Shown here: positions 11,494-22,889 of the stretch, piece by piece | Layout: each line of letters starts with the position of its first letter | Position numbering within the stretch: the stretch's first letter is position 1 | Source of the DNA: Lonicera japonica | Taxonomy: Eukaryota > Streptophyta > Magnoliopsida > Dipsacales > Caprifoliaceae | Length of the DNA: 64,000 nt | NCBI GenBank assembly: GCA_021464415.1 | Contig: JAKCWG010000769.1 | Location: 124,001 to 188,000 of the forward strand | Direction of reading: 5' to 3' | The notes under the pieces: generated by a model | Seen by the model: only the letters and a program-made list of their open reading frames with translations | Databases searched by the model: none | Told to the model about the DNA's origin: nothing | Made by a program: the position numbers and the translations under genes

Positions 11494-14001
11494 ATGATTA
11501 GATTCTCTTATTACCGAGGGCTGTCGTGGATAAATTATGCAACGTATTGTGCAAACTTTGATTTTGTTTGCTTCACACGATGTGATCTCTCATTCCATTC
11601 TCAAGCTGATGCTCGATTGACCCAAGAACACATCAACTGTGAAATGACACCAAACTCAAAATTCAGTTCTCATGCTTATGCCGTGTTGCTCAAGAATTGC
11701 GTCACAAATGCTGAATCCACTACAGGAAAGGGCCTTCATTGCAGCATAATCAAGAGAGGAGGTTGTTTGGACTTGTTTGCCTGGAATGTTCTGCTCAACG
11801 TGTATGTTAAAATGGACCTTTTGTCTGATGCTCGTAACCTGTTTGATGAAATGCTTGAAAGAAATGAGGTTTCATTTGTTACTCTTATTCAGGGATACTC
11901 TCAAGCGCTCCAGTACGTTGAGGCCATTGAGTTGTTTGTTAGATTACATGGAGAAGGCCACGAGCTTAACCCATTTGTATTTACTACAATTTTGAAGTTG
12001 GTTGTTGGTATGGAGCAGGCGGAGTTAGGTTGGAACATTCACGCATGTGTTTATAAACTGGGTCACTCCACGAATGCATTTGTTGGCACTGCTCTTATTG
12101 ATGCCTATTCTGTCTGTGGATTGGTTGACATGGCCAGGGGTGTATTTGACGGAATTGCTTCTAAGGACATGGTTTCTTGGACGGGGATGGTTTCTTGCTA
12201 TGCTGAAAATGATTATTTCAAGGGGGCATTGGAACTTTTTTCTCAAATGCAGAGGGTGGGGTTTAAGCCAAACAATTTTACACTTGCGAGTTTGTTTAAG
12301 GCCTGTCTTGGGCTAGAGGCCATTGATGCTGGGAAGAGTGTTTATGGGTGTGCTTTGAAAACTCGTTATGAAATTGATCCTTATGTAAGTGTTGCACTAC
12401 TTGATTTGTACACGAAGTCTGGAGCCATAGAGGATGCTCGGCGTGTGTTTGATGAGATTCCTAAAAAAGATGTGATTCCTTGGAGTTTCATGATTGCACG
12501 ATATTCTCAGAGTAACTGGTGCAATGAGGCCGTGGAATTATTTCATCAAATGAGACGAGCACTAGTCATCCCAAATCAGTGTACTTTTACTAGTGTGCTG
12601 CAAGCATGTGCAACCATGGAAAGTTTTGACTTGGGCAGGCAAATCCATTGCCATGTATTGAAGGTTGGACTTGATTTGGATGTGTATGTTTCAAATGTCC
12701 TCATGGACGTTTATGCGAAATGTGGAAGGATGGATAATTCTGTTGAACTATTTTTGGAGTCTTCATGCCGAAATGATGTGACTTGGAACACATTGATTGT
12801 TGGCTATGTGCAGTTTGGAGATGGGGAGAAGGCATTGAGTATGTTTCTTGATATGCATGAAGACCAAGTGCAAGCAACTGAGGTGACGTACTCTAGTGTT
12901 CTCCGTGCTTGTGCTAGCTTAGCAGCCTTGGAGGTAGGGATCCAAATACATTCATTGACTATTAAAACCATTTATGACCAAGATGTGGTAGTCAGCAATG
13001 GTTTGATAGATATGTATGCCAAGTGTGGAAACATCAAGGATGCTTGTTTGGTTTTCGACGTGATGAACAAGCGAGATGTAGTTTCATGGAATGCTATGCT
13101 ATCAGCATACTCAATGCATGGTCTAGGTGGTGAGGCTCTCAGAATTTTTGAGAGGATGCAAAAATCGGATATTAGACCTAACCAGTTGACTTTTGTTGGT
13201 GTCCTTTCTGCATGTAGCAACATGGGTTTATTAGATCAAGGACGTGGTTATTTTACTTCCATGGTACAGGACTACAGTATTGAGCCCTGTATAGAGCATT
13301 ATACTTGCATGGTATCACTTTTAGGGAAATTAGGCCATCTTGACAAGGCTGTAAAGCTGATTGAGGAAATTCCATTCGAGCCTAGTGTTATGGTGTGGCG
13401 TGCTTTGCTTGGGGCTTGCGTTATCCATAATGATGTTGAGCTTGGAAGAGTGTCTGCTCAGCGCGTTCTTGAGATGGAACCTGAGGATGAAGCATCCTAT
13501 GTATTGCTGTCGAATATATATGCCACTGCTAGAAGGTGGGATAATGTAGCTTCTGTTAGGAAAAGAATGAAGAGGAGAGGAATAAAGAAGGAACCAGGCC
13601 TTAGTTGGATTGAAAACCAGGGCACGGTTCATTATTTTGCTGTTGGCGATTCCTCGCACCCTGATATTAAATTAATAAATGGGATGCTGGAGTGGTTGAA
13701 CATGAAAAGCAAGAAGGCGGGTTATGTTCCTGATTGTAATGTTATTTTACTTGACGTGGAAGATGATGAAAAAGCGAGGCTTTTGTGGGTACATAGTGAG
13801 AGATTGGCTTTAGCTTTTGGGCTTATCCGGATGCCATTTGGAAGCCCCATCCGTATCATTAAAAATCTACGAATATGTGTGGACTGCCATGCAGTGATCA
13901 AGTTCATATCAAGCATTGTGCCGCAAGAAATTATTATCAGAGATATAAATCGGTTTCATCACTTTCAGGATGGAGTTTGCTCTTGTGGGGACTACTGGTG
14001 A
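11494..14001 (+). CDS. DYW-class pentatricopeptide repeat protein, probably organellar
   Basis: A single 835-residue exon with no breaks. After an N-terminal extension of about 55 residues come tandem PLS-type PPR motifs (recurring patterns such as NVLLNVYVKM, ARNLFDEM, ALIDAYSVCG, GLIDMYAKCG, DVVSWNAML). These are followed by E/E+ motifs and the PG-type box KKEPGLSWIE. The C-terminal DYW domain of about 95 residues carries the deaminase signature HSE at 767-769 and CVDC at 795-798, a second CSC near 829-831 and the terminal DYW. DYW proteins act in C-to-U editing of mitochondrial or plastid transcripts. By memory the closest protein is Arabidopsis At5g13230 (annotated mitochondrial, similar length). 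The first Met gives an N-terminus with few acids, compatible with a targeting peptide; a second Met at residue 51 (11644) is the alternative start. All catalytic residues look intact. Which site it edits cannot be read from the sequence. Confidence 0.97.
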   Translation: MIRFSYYRGLSWINYATYCANFDFVCFTRCDLSFHSQADARLTQEHINCEMTPNSKFSSHAYAVLLKNCVTNAESTTGKGLHCSIIKRGGCLDLFAWNVLLNVYVKMDLLSDARNLFDEMLERNEVSFVTLIQGYSQALQYVEAIELFVRLHGEGHELNPFVFTTILKLVVGMEQAELGWNIHACVYKLGHSTNAFVGTALIDAYSVCGLVDMARGVFDGIASKDMVSWTGMVSCYAENDYFKGALELFSQMQRVGFKPNNFTLASLFKACLGLEAIDAGKSVYGCALKTRYEIDPYVSVALLDLYTKSGAIEDARRVFDEIPKKDVIPWSFMIARYSQSNWCNEAVELFHQMRRALVIPNQCTFTSVLQACATMESFDLGRQIHCHVLKVGLDLDVYVSNVLMDVYAKCGRMDNSVELFLESSCRNDVTWNTLIVGYVQFGDGEKALSMFLDMHEDQVQATEVTYSSVLRACASLAALEVGIQIHSLTIKTIYDQDVVVSNGLIDMYAKCGNIKDACLVFDVMNKRDVVSWNAMLSAYSMHGLGGEALRIFERMQKSDIRPNQLTFVGVLSACSNMGLLDQGRGYFTSMVQDYSIEPCIEHYTCMVSLLGKLGHLDKAVKLIEEIPFEPSVMVWRALLGACVIHNDVELGRVSAQRVLEMEPEDEASYVLLSNIYATARRWDNVASVRKRMKRRGIKKEPGLSWIENQGTVHYFAVGDSSHPDIKLINGMLEWLNMKSKKAGYVPDCNVILLDVEDDEKARLLWVHSERLALAFGLIRMPFGSPIRIIKNLRICVDCHAVIKFISSIVPQEIIIRDINRFHHFQDGVCSCGDYW

Positions 14002-14193
14002 TGTGTCCTAAATACTGCATCTTTCTTGGTTGCTGAGTTGCCCATTTCGACACGGTAATAGCAAATGACAACTGGAACAACAGCATATATGAAACAAAGT
14101 CATTGGCAGAGATTTATCAAACTTGAAGTTGAGTTCATGGCTGTACTTCCTCAATCATCATCGAAATGGATTCTTACGGGAATATATTTTGGG

Positions 14194-15981
14194 ATGTCTG
14201 GATTTTTAAGGTATGCGTGTTGTTTATTTAGCACTCTGCATCAATTAACAAAATTTGATGCGGGTGTTTTCTGAGTGATAAATTCCTCTTAATGTTACTA
14301 TTGATGATGGGGATTTATAGATGGCTAGCTAAGAAGCCCTATGAATCTTCATCAGCCCAAGGCATGAGGACCTCAAGGTATATTAGAAGATTAGAAGTAT
14401 TAAGGGTCAGTTTGATTAAAAAGTTGGAAAACGACACTACTAAGTTTATGAGAAGTTGAAAAAAGAGAGTGATTTTAGTGAGATGTTCTCTATCTTTTTG
14501 CCCTTTTTCATGGGAAGTTTTTCTTATCCATGCCCCAATATTTGGATTCCTTGAAAAAGCACTAGTATATCTCGCCAGATCACTGATCTCTTTTTCTATC
14601 TTCTCAAAACTTAGTAGTGTATTTTTAATCATTTCCCATGTTTTTATCAAACACACCACAAGTGAATTATAAGTTAGAATTCCTTTGGCAGTTGTGTAGA
14701 TTGCAAATAATTCTTTATTATTCTTGTAGGGAAACAAAGTCGGCAAGTGCGGTTATGCACAAAGGTTCCACCTTCCAGCAATAAAAGAAGCTTTTATGGA
14801 GGTAATATTTATTCCTTCGCTTACATCTCCTCCGATCAGCTAAGCTCTCTATGTTATGTGTGGTTGATGTACTACTCAAGCTTGCACAGCACATAAACGC
14901 ACTTCAACAATTTGATGATAAGCCTAACATGCTAACGTGCATGCTGCATGCATAAATAATGCACTTTTGAGTCAGTGGGGCTATTGTTCGGTGGTTCCTT
15001 CAAGAAGCTTTGTCTGTTGTAGCAGGTGGACCTGGTAGCCTTATTGGCAACACAAAGAGCAGTTTGATGAAGAAGGAAAAATTAGATTATCTCAACAGGT
15101 ACAAAGTTCTATCAAAGCATCTTGAGTGATAAATTAATTGTAGGCATTAAAAAAATTCAGCATTTATCCCAAAAAGATTATGAAGTGCTTTAAAGAGACG
15201 GACTTCAAATACTATTGAGTCTTGCGCTTGTCTGTTAGAAATTTGCAAACAAGTATTGCTTGTTGTGGGTAGTTCTTCATTTCTTCCTAATGCCACCACC
15301 AGTTCCCTGGGCAACCATTACCCGAAAAGTTGAAAACCAGACGCGTTGCTTTTCATCTGTCCCCCAATATAACCATAGCAGAAAGGCAGGGTCTTGGTTT
15401 GTGGGTATTTGAGGATGGTTGGTGAGAGATGCTCCTCGCAGGTTGTCATTTTTCGTGGTTTTTCTTTGTGAAGCTTTGGATTTGTAGAAAGTTTAGAAAA
15501 TCTTGGTTGTGTTTAGCAGCACAATTGTGGTTGCTTTTTTAGAATTTACTCTTACCTATTGTTATTTGAGTGTGTGCAATGTTTATTCATGTTCACGAGT
15601 TTACATTCACTTAGTGAGTAATTAACCTTTCATTGTCCTTTATGTTTTTTTGACAGTCAAGAGGTTAAAAATGTAACAGCTATGAGGAAAAATGTAGTAC
15701 AAAGGACTCACCATAGGTAATTTTATTAATCTGCAGTCTCTGAGAAGAATGTTGACAATATTCTTCCAGGAAACCCCCAAAACTCTCGTTAATTACAACT
15801 AGTAATTACCTTTTAACCTGTTTTTAAATATAACAGTATCCCTGTCAAAAGGAAGCCTCGAGGTGGTTGTTATTCAGCAACGGGTTCTACTTCAACTTCT
15901 GATTCTGCTTCCACTACTTCTTCGAGACTTGCTGCTGCAGCCTCGGCCGCTGGTGGTAAGTTGAAAGAGAGGCGGTTTTAA
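14194..15981 (+). CDS. probable small spliced gene, unknown basic protein (about 137 aa)
   Basis: Six segments join in one frame: 14194-14210, 14321-14377, 14740-14801, 15026-15098, 15657-15716 and 15837-15981 (TAA at 15979). Introns begin GT and end AG, and the summed length is 414, a multiple of three. The product starts MSGFLRWLAKKPYESSS. It then has basic patches (TKVPPSSNKRSF, MRKNVVQRTHHS, IPVKRKPRGG), a Ser/Thr-rich tract (STSTSDSASTTSS) and an alanine-rich tail ending GGKLKERRF. The third segment could also start at 14730, but joining there breaks the frame; 15023 is an equally good start for the fourth. It lies 190 bp downstream of the PPR stop on the same strand. I do not recognise the family. 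The last three exons are the most secure; the first two are inferred mainly from phase. Confidence 0.5.
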
Positions 15982-16103
15982 GAAGAGGCATTAATTATTT
16001 TTACTTTCTGTGCAAAACCAAGTGAGAGTGTGTCGTTTTTACAAATATCAATCCAATGGCGATGATGGGTGATATTCGAATAGCCTTTGTTCTTTGCTGC
16101 AGT

Positions 16104-18024
16104 TAGGGGTGTGCAAAGACAGGATCGGACTGAATGGACAGACCGAACCGGATCAAATTATAGGGCTCTTTTTGGTTTTCACGTGTACAACGGTCCGGTC
16201 TACGGTCTAAAGAAAAAAATTTACATAAAAACCGGACCGAATTTTATATATATATATATATATATTTAATATATATTATATACCTTTTTCCTAACTTAAC
16301 TTATCAAACCCTAACCTAAAAACATTTCCCTATCCACACAACACAGCCGCACACCCCCCTTTCCCCAACAGCTTGCCGATCTCGATCTCTCTCTCGCTTT
16401 CTCTTTCGCCAACTCGCTGTCCACCCACCAGGCCACCTCCGCCAGCATGAGTACTCTTCTGCTATCGGCCACTACATCTACGACTGCCACTGGTATGTCA
16501 CCCTCTCTCTTGTTATCTATCTCTTGCTCCAACTCCACTGGTACACCGTACATTTATTGAAAACTTTACTATATATATATGTATATATCTTAGATCTTAT
16601 ATATACATCATTATTCTCGATCTCTCTCTCTCTCTCTCGCCGATTGAAGACCTACTCGATTTTTTAGATTTCTATTTGCCCATAAGATATATCTTAATAT
16701 CTTATATATATATACATTTATTAGGACCAGTGTACTATGATCCTTATGTATTCTGATTGATCTCTGAACAAATCCCAAACTTCTTATTATTAAGGCTCCT
16801 TATTCCGCTTCACAGCTTTTTCTATACAATTTTTTTGTTAATTCTTATGAAATATAAATTTTTCGTTAATTCTTATGAATTTATACTGTGTAACTATCTT
16901 CTATGCTTAATAATGACTTTTAGTTTCACTAGATTGACATAAGTTGTCCGAGCTCCCTATCTTTGTGTGTATCATTTGCTAGTCTAATGTTCTGCTTACT
17001 ACTTTGCAGTTCTTTAATTTGCTCAATTCATATATAATTGTGGTTCTGTTTGTTGCTGTTAGTGGTTGTATGATTGATGGATATTTGAGTATTACTTGGC
17101 TGTTTGATTGCTAGAAATTTGAGTATAGTTTGGCTGTTTGATTGCTGGAAATTTGACTATTGTTTGGCAGTTTAATTGCTGAAAATTTGAGTTTGGCTGT
17201 TTGGTTGCTAGAAATTTGAGTATTGTTTGGTTGTTTAATTGCTGGAAATTTGTTGTTTGGCTGTTTGATTGCCGGAAATTTGAGTATTGTTTGGTTGTTA
17301 TATTGCTGGAAATTTGGGTATTAGTTGGTTGTTTGATTGCCGGAAATTTGACTATTGTTTGGCTGTTTAATTGCTGGAAATTTGAGTATTGTTTGGTTGT
17401 TTGATTGCTGAAAATTTGAGTATTGTTTACTTGTTATATTGCTAGAAATTTGAGTTCTCTTTACTTTTTCTTTTGTGCTAGATTTGGATGTGAATCAATC
17501 ACAAGTTAGGGATCCAAAGTCTATTGAAACTACGGTGCATGGCCCTAATGAACTAGAGAAACCTTCCGCTAATTAATCAAATAAATCACCAAAGCTTAGA
17601 AATAAACAAAGATCTCCTGCGTGGATTTGGTTTGATTTAGACTATATTAATTGTGTATTGTAAATTATTATCTTATTTTATGGATTGCCATTTTGCATGT
17701 CTTTGTTTTATGAATTATAGTATGGTTATTGAGTCATTTTTGCCACACCACAGCCCATATGCACTACCACAGCCAAAAAAATTAGCTTGAATAATGGTTT
17801 ATTTCTATCTAAAATTTTCTAACAAGCCCAAACAAAATAAGTCCGTTAAAGAAGCTCAGACCGTTTGGACCAACTGAGACCGGACCATTTAAAGTGGTCC
17901 AGTCTAGTCCGGTCTTGATTGCATGTTCAGTTCGATTCGGTCCCGAAAAACATTGGACTCATAGCAATGGTCTGGTCCAGAATTAGGGTCAACGGTCCGG
18001 TCAACCGGACCGTGAACACCCCTA
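16104..18024. mobile_element. non-autonomous hAT-like element
   Basis: The left end TAGGGGTGTGCAAAGAC and the minus-strand right end TAGGGGTGTTCACGG are inverted, followed by GC-rich CCGGTCC/GGACCGG motifs at both sides (16135-16240 and 17880-18010). Inside are a CT-rich leader-like region (16320-16550), microsatellites, a minisatellite (17080-17455) and a short coding-like remnant at 17480-17640 that might derive from a transposase exon. No clear 8-bp target duplication was found, so the superfamily call rests on the AGGGGTGT-type terminus. Confidence 0.55.
17080..17455. repeat. minisatellite, about 33-bp unit, about 11 copies
   Basis: Unit core GTTTGATTGCTGGAAATTTG followed by AGTATTGTTTGGCT, repeated with point changes and a few deletions. 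The open frame across it is just the repeat translated. Confidence 0.9.
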
Positions 18025-18079
18025 AAAGAGAGAGCTGAGCAAAATGTATACATATATGGACATGGATATAAAAGGATGA

Positions 18080-18446
18080 GGCTAAAGAGAATGGGCAACA
18101 ATAAATGAATGCAAGGATTGTATAAGTAACTTATTGATTACTCTCCCATCAATGTAGATTGTAGAAATATCGGAAATCTTTTCACGCTCTAGACGCCTAG
18201 ACGGGAACCCTTAGTGCATCTTTCTCTTAGAAGCGGACAAAACAAAATTGTCAATTGACTTAATTTGGTGAGGCGTCCCATTGCTTTCACAGAGGGCATA
18301 TATATTAGCTTCTTACAACTATAAATATAATGAGAATGAAGAGAGGAGAGCTTGCACAACCACTCGGCGAGAAACTCTAGCCCCATCAAATGCCCAGAAA
18401 CTGAAATATGTCAAGGTAGAAAGGTGCTGAATTTCCTTAGGCAGTG
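18080..18446 (-). pseudogene. CC-NBS-LRR (RGA-type) resistance gene 3' fragment
   Basis: On the minus strand the frames read KSLPKEIQHLSTLTYFSFW and then, after a frameshift, LEFLAEWLCKLSSLHS, PSVKAMGRLTKLSQLTI and CPLLRERCTKGS. This is the typical final LRRs and C-terminal tail of RGA-type CNL proteins, whose tail normally runs into an IxxIxIDG-type ending; YIDG is visible at about 18150. The NB-ARC domain is absent and the left side is bounded by the hAT-like element. The frameshift and the missing body make it a pseudogene. Confidence 0.75.
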
Positions 18447-18464
18447 ACTTGATCTTCGACTATA

Positions 18465-19223
18465 ATGTTTGCGCGCAGTGGTAATGAACCTACAATTGAG
18501 GAACTTACGAAAGAGTTGAATTCAACGCGTGCAAAACTCGCTTTGTGCGAAACGCAGCTTCAAACACTGCAGCAAGAGAAGTTAAAAACTGTAACAGAAC
18601 TTCAAGACAAGTACAATCAGCTTTAAAAGGAAATTAATACTGAGAAAAGAACAGTAGACAGTATGCGAGATATGTGTGCCATGTTGCGAAGGAAATCTGA
18701 TGAAGAGAAAGAGAAACGAGAGGAAATGAGCAAGAGGGAGGAATTATACAAGGAGCAGCTCGCAAAAGCAAATCAAAAGTACGAAGATGAAGTTCTGAAG
18801 ATGAGGGTTGTTCAAGCAAGATTGGAAACACTTCAAGCCCCACTTCTACCTGCGAATATGGTGACCTCACCACCCACGATGATAAAGAACATTCGATCTA
18901 GGCACGAAGAAAACAGGGTCAAGAAGAAAAGCAAAATACTAGATTACTTTGAAACAACCAATGAAAGCACGGAGACCACCACCAACGATCATAGGGAGCC
19001 GCATAAACCTGCCAAGGTAAGGAAATCGTCGTCAAAGGTGAAAGGGAAGCGTCTTCTAGAAGAACCGATAACAATCGACGACGAAACTGAAGATGACGAC
19101 CAGCAAGTGAAGCATAACGAGAAGGGACCCAAGCTAAACATACATAAGATTAAGATCTCAAAACATCTCCCTATGGATGTCAAGTCAAGGCTCGATGAAC
19201 TATGGAAAAGGACATCGAAATAG
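18465..19223 (+). pseudogene. unknown coiled-coil ORF, left-arm copy
   Basis: A frame of 252 codons from ATG 18465 to TAG 19221, broken by one TAA at 18624; the other arm has CAA (Gln) at this position. The N-terminal 120 residues form a Lys/Glu-rich coiled coil (EELTKELNSTRAKL, KREELYKEQLAKANQKYE). Then come a basic patch, an acidic stretch (TIDDETEDDDQQ) and a C-terminus ISKHLPMDVKSRLDELWKR. No family is recognised. It resembles the accessory coiled-coil proteins of large DNA transposons, but no transposase is nearby. Confidence 0.5.
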
Positions 19224-19415
19224 TAAGCTCAAATAAACATAATGTGTAACCATAATTATACACACCTAATGCATAATACACTTTTAACAATGCAGTGCCA
19301 GGATCTAGAGCAATGATGGGGAAGAAATCACCAGGAATGATATCCACACAATATTAACACAGGATCTAATGACCAACAAGGTTTGGATTAACTGTGCTTT
19401 ATTATAAATGATTAA

Positions 19416-19459
<44 letters not shown>

Positions 19460-19989
19460 GCATTTAACACATGCGCTTCAATTTTTGGTGCAAATCATAG
19501 ATTGTTATTGCCATATGCTTACAACAGATCCACGGTTGCTCTCAACCCAAAACACTATATCAGTAGTGTTGTCCACATATGCTTGGGTAACTGGAAATTG
19601 ATTATACTGGTGTATACATTTGTTTTGATTGTGGTAACTGGAAATTGATTACACTGGTGTATACATTTGTTTTTGATGGGTTTAGAGCAATTACAGATCT
19701 GTTGTAAGCATCTGGCTATAACAATCTATGATTTGCACCAAAAATTGAAGCGCTTGTATTAAATGCACACACACACACACATATATATGTATGTATATAT
19801 TTAATCATTTTTAATAAAGCACAGTTAATCCAAACCTTGTTGGTCATTGGACCCTGTGTTAATATTGTGTGGATATCATTCCTGGTGATTTCTTCCCCAT
19901 CGTTGCTCCAGATCCTGGCACTGCATTGTTAAAAGTGTATTATGCATTAGGTGTGTATAGTTATGGTTACACATTATGTTTATTTGAGC

Positions 19990-20756
19990 TTACTGTTTCG
20001 ATGTCCTTTTCCATAGTTCATCGAGCCTTGACTTGACATCCATGGGGAGATGTTTTGAGATCTTAATCTTATGTATGTTCAGCTTGGGTCCCTTCTCGTT
20101 ATGCTTCACTTGCTGGTCATCATCTTTAGTTTCGTCGTCGATTGTTATCGGTTCTTCTAGAAGACGCTTCCCTTTCACCTTTGACGACGATTTCCTTACC
20201 TTGGCAGGTTTATGCGGCTCCCTATGATTGTTGGTGGTGGTCTCCGTGCTTTCATTGGTTGTTTCAAGGTAACTAGTATTTTTCTTTTCTTCTTGATCCT
20301 GTTTTCTTCGTGCCTAGATCGAATGTTCTTTATCATCGTGGGTGGTGAGATCACCACATTCGCAGGTAGCAGTGGGGCTTGAAGTGCTTCCAATCTTGCT
20401 TGAACAACCCTCATCTTCAGAACCACATCTTCGTACTTTTGATTTGCTTTTGTGAGCTGCTCCTTGTATAATTCCTCCCTCTTGCTCATTTCCTCTCGTT
20501 TCTCTTTCTCTTCGTCAGATTTCCTTCACAGTATGGCACACATATCTCGCATACTGTCTACTGTTCTTTTCTCAGCATTAATTTCCTTTTGAAGCTGATT
20601 GTACTTGTCTTGAAGTTCTGTTACAGTTTTTAACTTATCTTGCTATAGTGTTTGAAACTGCGTTTCGCACAAAGCGAGTTTTTGCACGCGTTGAATTTAG
20701 CTCTTTCGTAAGTTCCTCAATTGTAGGTTCATTACCACTGCGCGCAAACATTGTTT
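19990..20756 (-). pseudogene. unknown coiled-coil ORF, right-arm copy
   Basis: Inverted copy of the ORF at 18465-19223, more damaged. It has one extra A in an A-run near 20685, a TGA near 20525 and a single-base deletion near 20273 that changes the frame for about 25 codons. It keeps a Gln codon where the left copy has a stop. Neither copy is intact. Confidence 0.55.
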
Positions 20757-20765
20757 GGGGGCTAA

Positions 20766-22019
20766 CATTTGTCCTTAAAAAGCCCCTATATATATAATTA
20801 TTTGATTATAAGAATTTTATAAATTTATGAACAATATCATTAGTATTCATAAAACTAAAGCAAATAACTGAGCAATTTAATTGCATAATAACTTAAAAGT
20901 AAATATTTTATCCTGACTTGAATATCCAAAAGAATGATAAAGACCGAATAACGATGATTGTAGGCAAAGCACAAAGTGTTTTGGTTGATCGTTTCATTTT
21001 CTAATAAAAAGGTTGATTTATTTAGTGAGCTATAAAAAGGATAACCTAAGTCTCTTTTAGAGCTTTTATATTAAAAGAATTATTTATTAATTTTAAAACG
21101 ATTTAAAAAAAAGTACAAAACTTTGCAGTATCCTACAAATATCCCTCTTGTATCCAAAATTTTAAAAATAATTTGAAAATAATAAATACTCTACTACAAA
21201 TTTTGTACACATCCCACTCTATCGGTCGATAAGAGTTGGTTGGTTGATCCTCACAGTTATGTTTGATCTATTATAGTATTATTACAAATTTGACAAAAGA
21301 AAAATGACAACAACCCAATGGTCACATTCTTGAATTTCTCTTTTATTTTTAGAATAAAAAATGAAAGCTTTTTTTGCTGTACCTCACTACAAAGTTAAAG
21401 CAAAGGAGAGACTATGCTTAATTTCCACTCGGAGGGTCCTAACAAAAATCTCTTTTCAATAAATTTGATTCCTTGGTTAATTTGTAATAATATGCCAAAT
21501 TAGGTCTTTTTACTAAATTTTTTTTACTATTAATAGTTTTATTAAAAGTACTTTTTTACTAATATATTTTCCAAAAATTATAGTCTTAAAATTAAGGCGG
21601 TGTTATTTATACCATATAAATCTGTCAGAAACACCTCTTTTAAAATTTAATTAAAAAAAACATTTTAATACTCTCGAATTTAACCCCTTATTTATCACAA
21701 ATACTCTCTTCCATTGCCTGATTTTAGGTGAGTGTTTAGCACTACGCTCTCCTTATTTGAGCCGAGTTTATATAAATGCACTCACCTCTAATTAGGCGGG
21801 CCTTATTTGATAAACACTCTAGCATTCCATTTCGTGATATTAGTTGAATTCTTACCAATAAATTCTCTCTAAATGGCTGAGTACATGTGACTGCACTCAC
21901 CTCTCATTAGATAAGTTTTAGAGGTTTTAGTGATTATAAATTTACTTTAGGGGGTGCTTGTAACAAGGGTGTGTAAGTTTAGTGCAAAAAAATTTATTAA
22001 ATGAAAAAAAAATCATAAT
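20766..22019. other. intergenic, very AT-rich
   Basis: No gene is supported. A pair of similar phrases (CACTCACCTCTAATTAG near 21780 and CACTCACCTCTCATTAG near 21895) hints at a small element, but no termini could be fixed. Confidence 0.5.
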
Positions 22020-22765
22020 TGTGGAAGGCAAAAATTACAAGTGGACTTTTATCGAGGCCCAATATTGATAGCCCATATCATGATCATCCTATAACTTAGA
22101 ACTCTTAAACCGATACACACTAAAATATAAGTTATGAAAGGATAAATAATTAGCTGGCCAGGATATATTCATGTGTCAACTGACCATAAACTGATTATTG
22201 TTGTTAGCTGAACAAGATGTTCATAGAAGACAAAGACCGACCATAAATGATCGGGCAATTGGTAGAATAAGTTGAACTGGAAGATAAATGATAGAAACAA
22301 CCACGTATACAAGTGTGAATAGGGTTACGGACAGTTGTTATATTGAAGTGGTGACCAAATTTACCCTTTATTGTAATTTTCATAATTTGCCAACATTAAT
22401 GTAACCTTATATTACACTTGTAAATAGGAAAGGACAACACTTGTCCATTTTACAATCACTCATACACAACCATCTTCTTCTTCTAGCCAAACTCATATTT
22501 ATCTGCAATTGTACTACTCATTTAAAGCTTTTAAACTAATACAATCAACTCACACGGGAGGATGTACTACTGAATTAGGAATAAGAGCCACTGGAAGAAA
22601 CTACCTTTAAATACAAATATAGTCTCCTTTCCTCTCTCTATTTGGCTGTTGCTTTACTGTTTTAATTCTAGGAATTATTATTCATCTTCATCAACTTTCT
22701 GGTTGCAATTTATAACTGGATTGATTTTCGTCAAATTGGGCTTGCGTAACTTTTAGCCACTCGCA
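22020..22765 (+). repeat. probable gypsy 5' LTR
   Basis: Starts TGTGGAAGGC and ends TCGCA just before TTTGCGCTGTCTATGGG, which resembles the primer-binding site of many plant gypsy elements. A TATA-like TGTAAATAGG lies at about 22419. The left boundary is a guess because no partner LTR is present. Confidence 0.45.
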
Positions 22766-22889
22766 ATTTGCGCTGTCTATGGGTATCCGTCAACTATAAG
22801 CCGTTGTGCTATGTTTTCTTGTAACCAGATTCACTTTCTCTCTCTACAATTTTTTCCAGCATTTTAGTTTATTATTCATCTTCATCTGT

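Larger units (their letters stand above)
18463..20758. repeat. large inverted repeat, arms of about 1.09 kb, spacer of about 120 bp
   Basis: Left arm 18463-19548 and right arm 19672-20758 are reverse complements with only scattered differences, mainly point changes and single-base indels. The spacer holds a 47-bp tandem duplication (19586-19632, 19633-19678). (TA)n tracts lie in both arms around 19425-19455 and 19780-19800. Outer flanks of the two arms are unrelated. The transcript of the whole unit would fold into a very long hairpin. Confidence 0.9.

Noticed and set aside
17201..17404. Repetitive small protein rich in Trp, Leu and Cys
   Set aside because: Translation of the 33-bp minisatellite; no start context or conservation.
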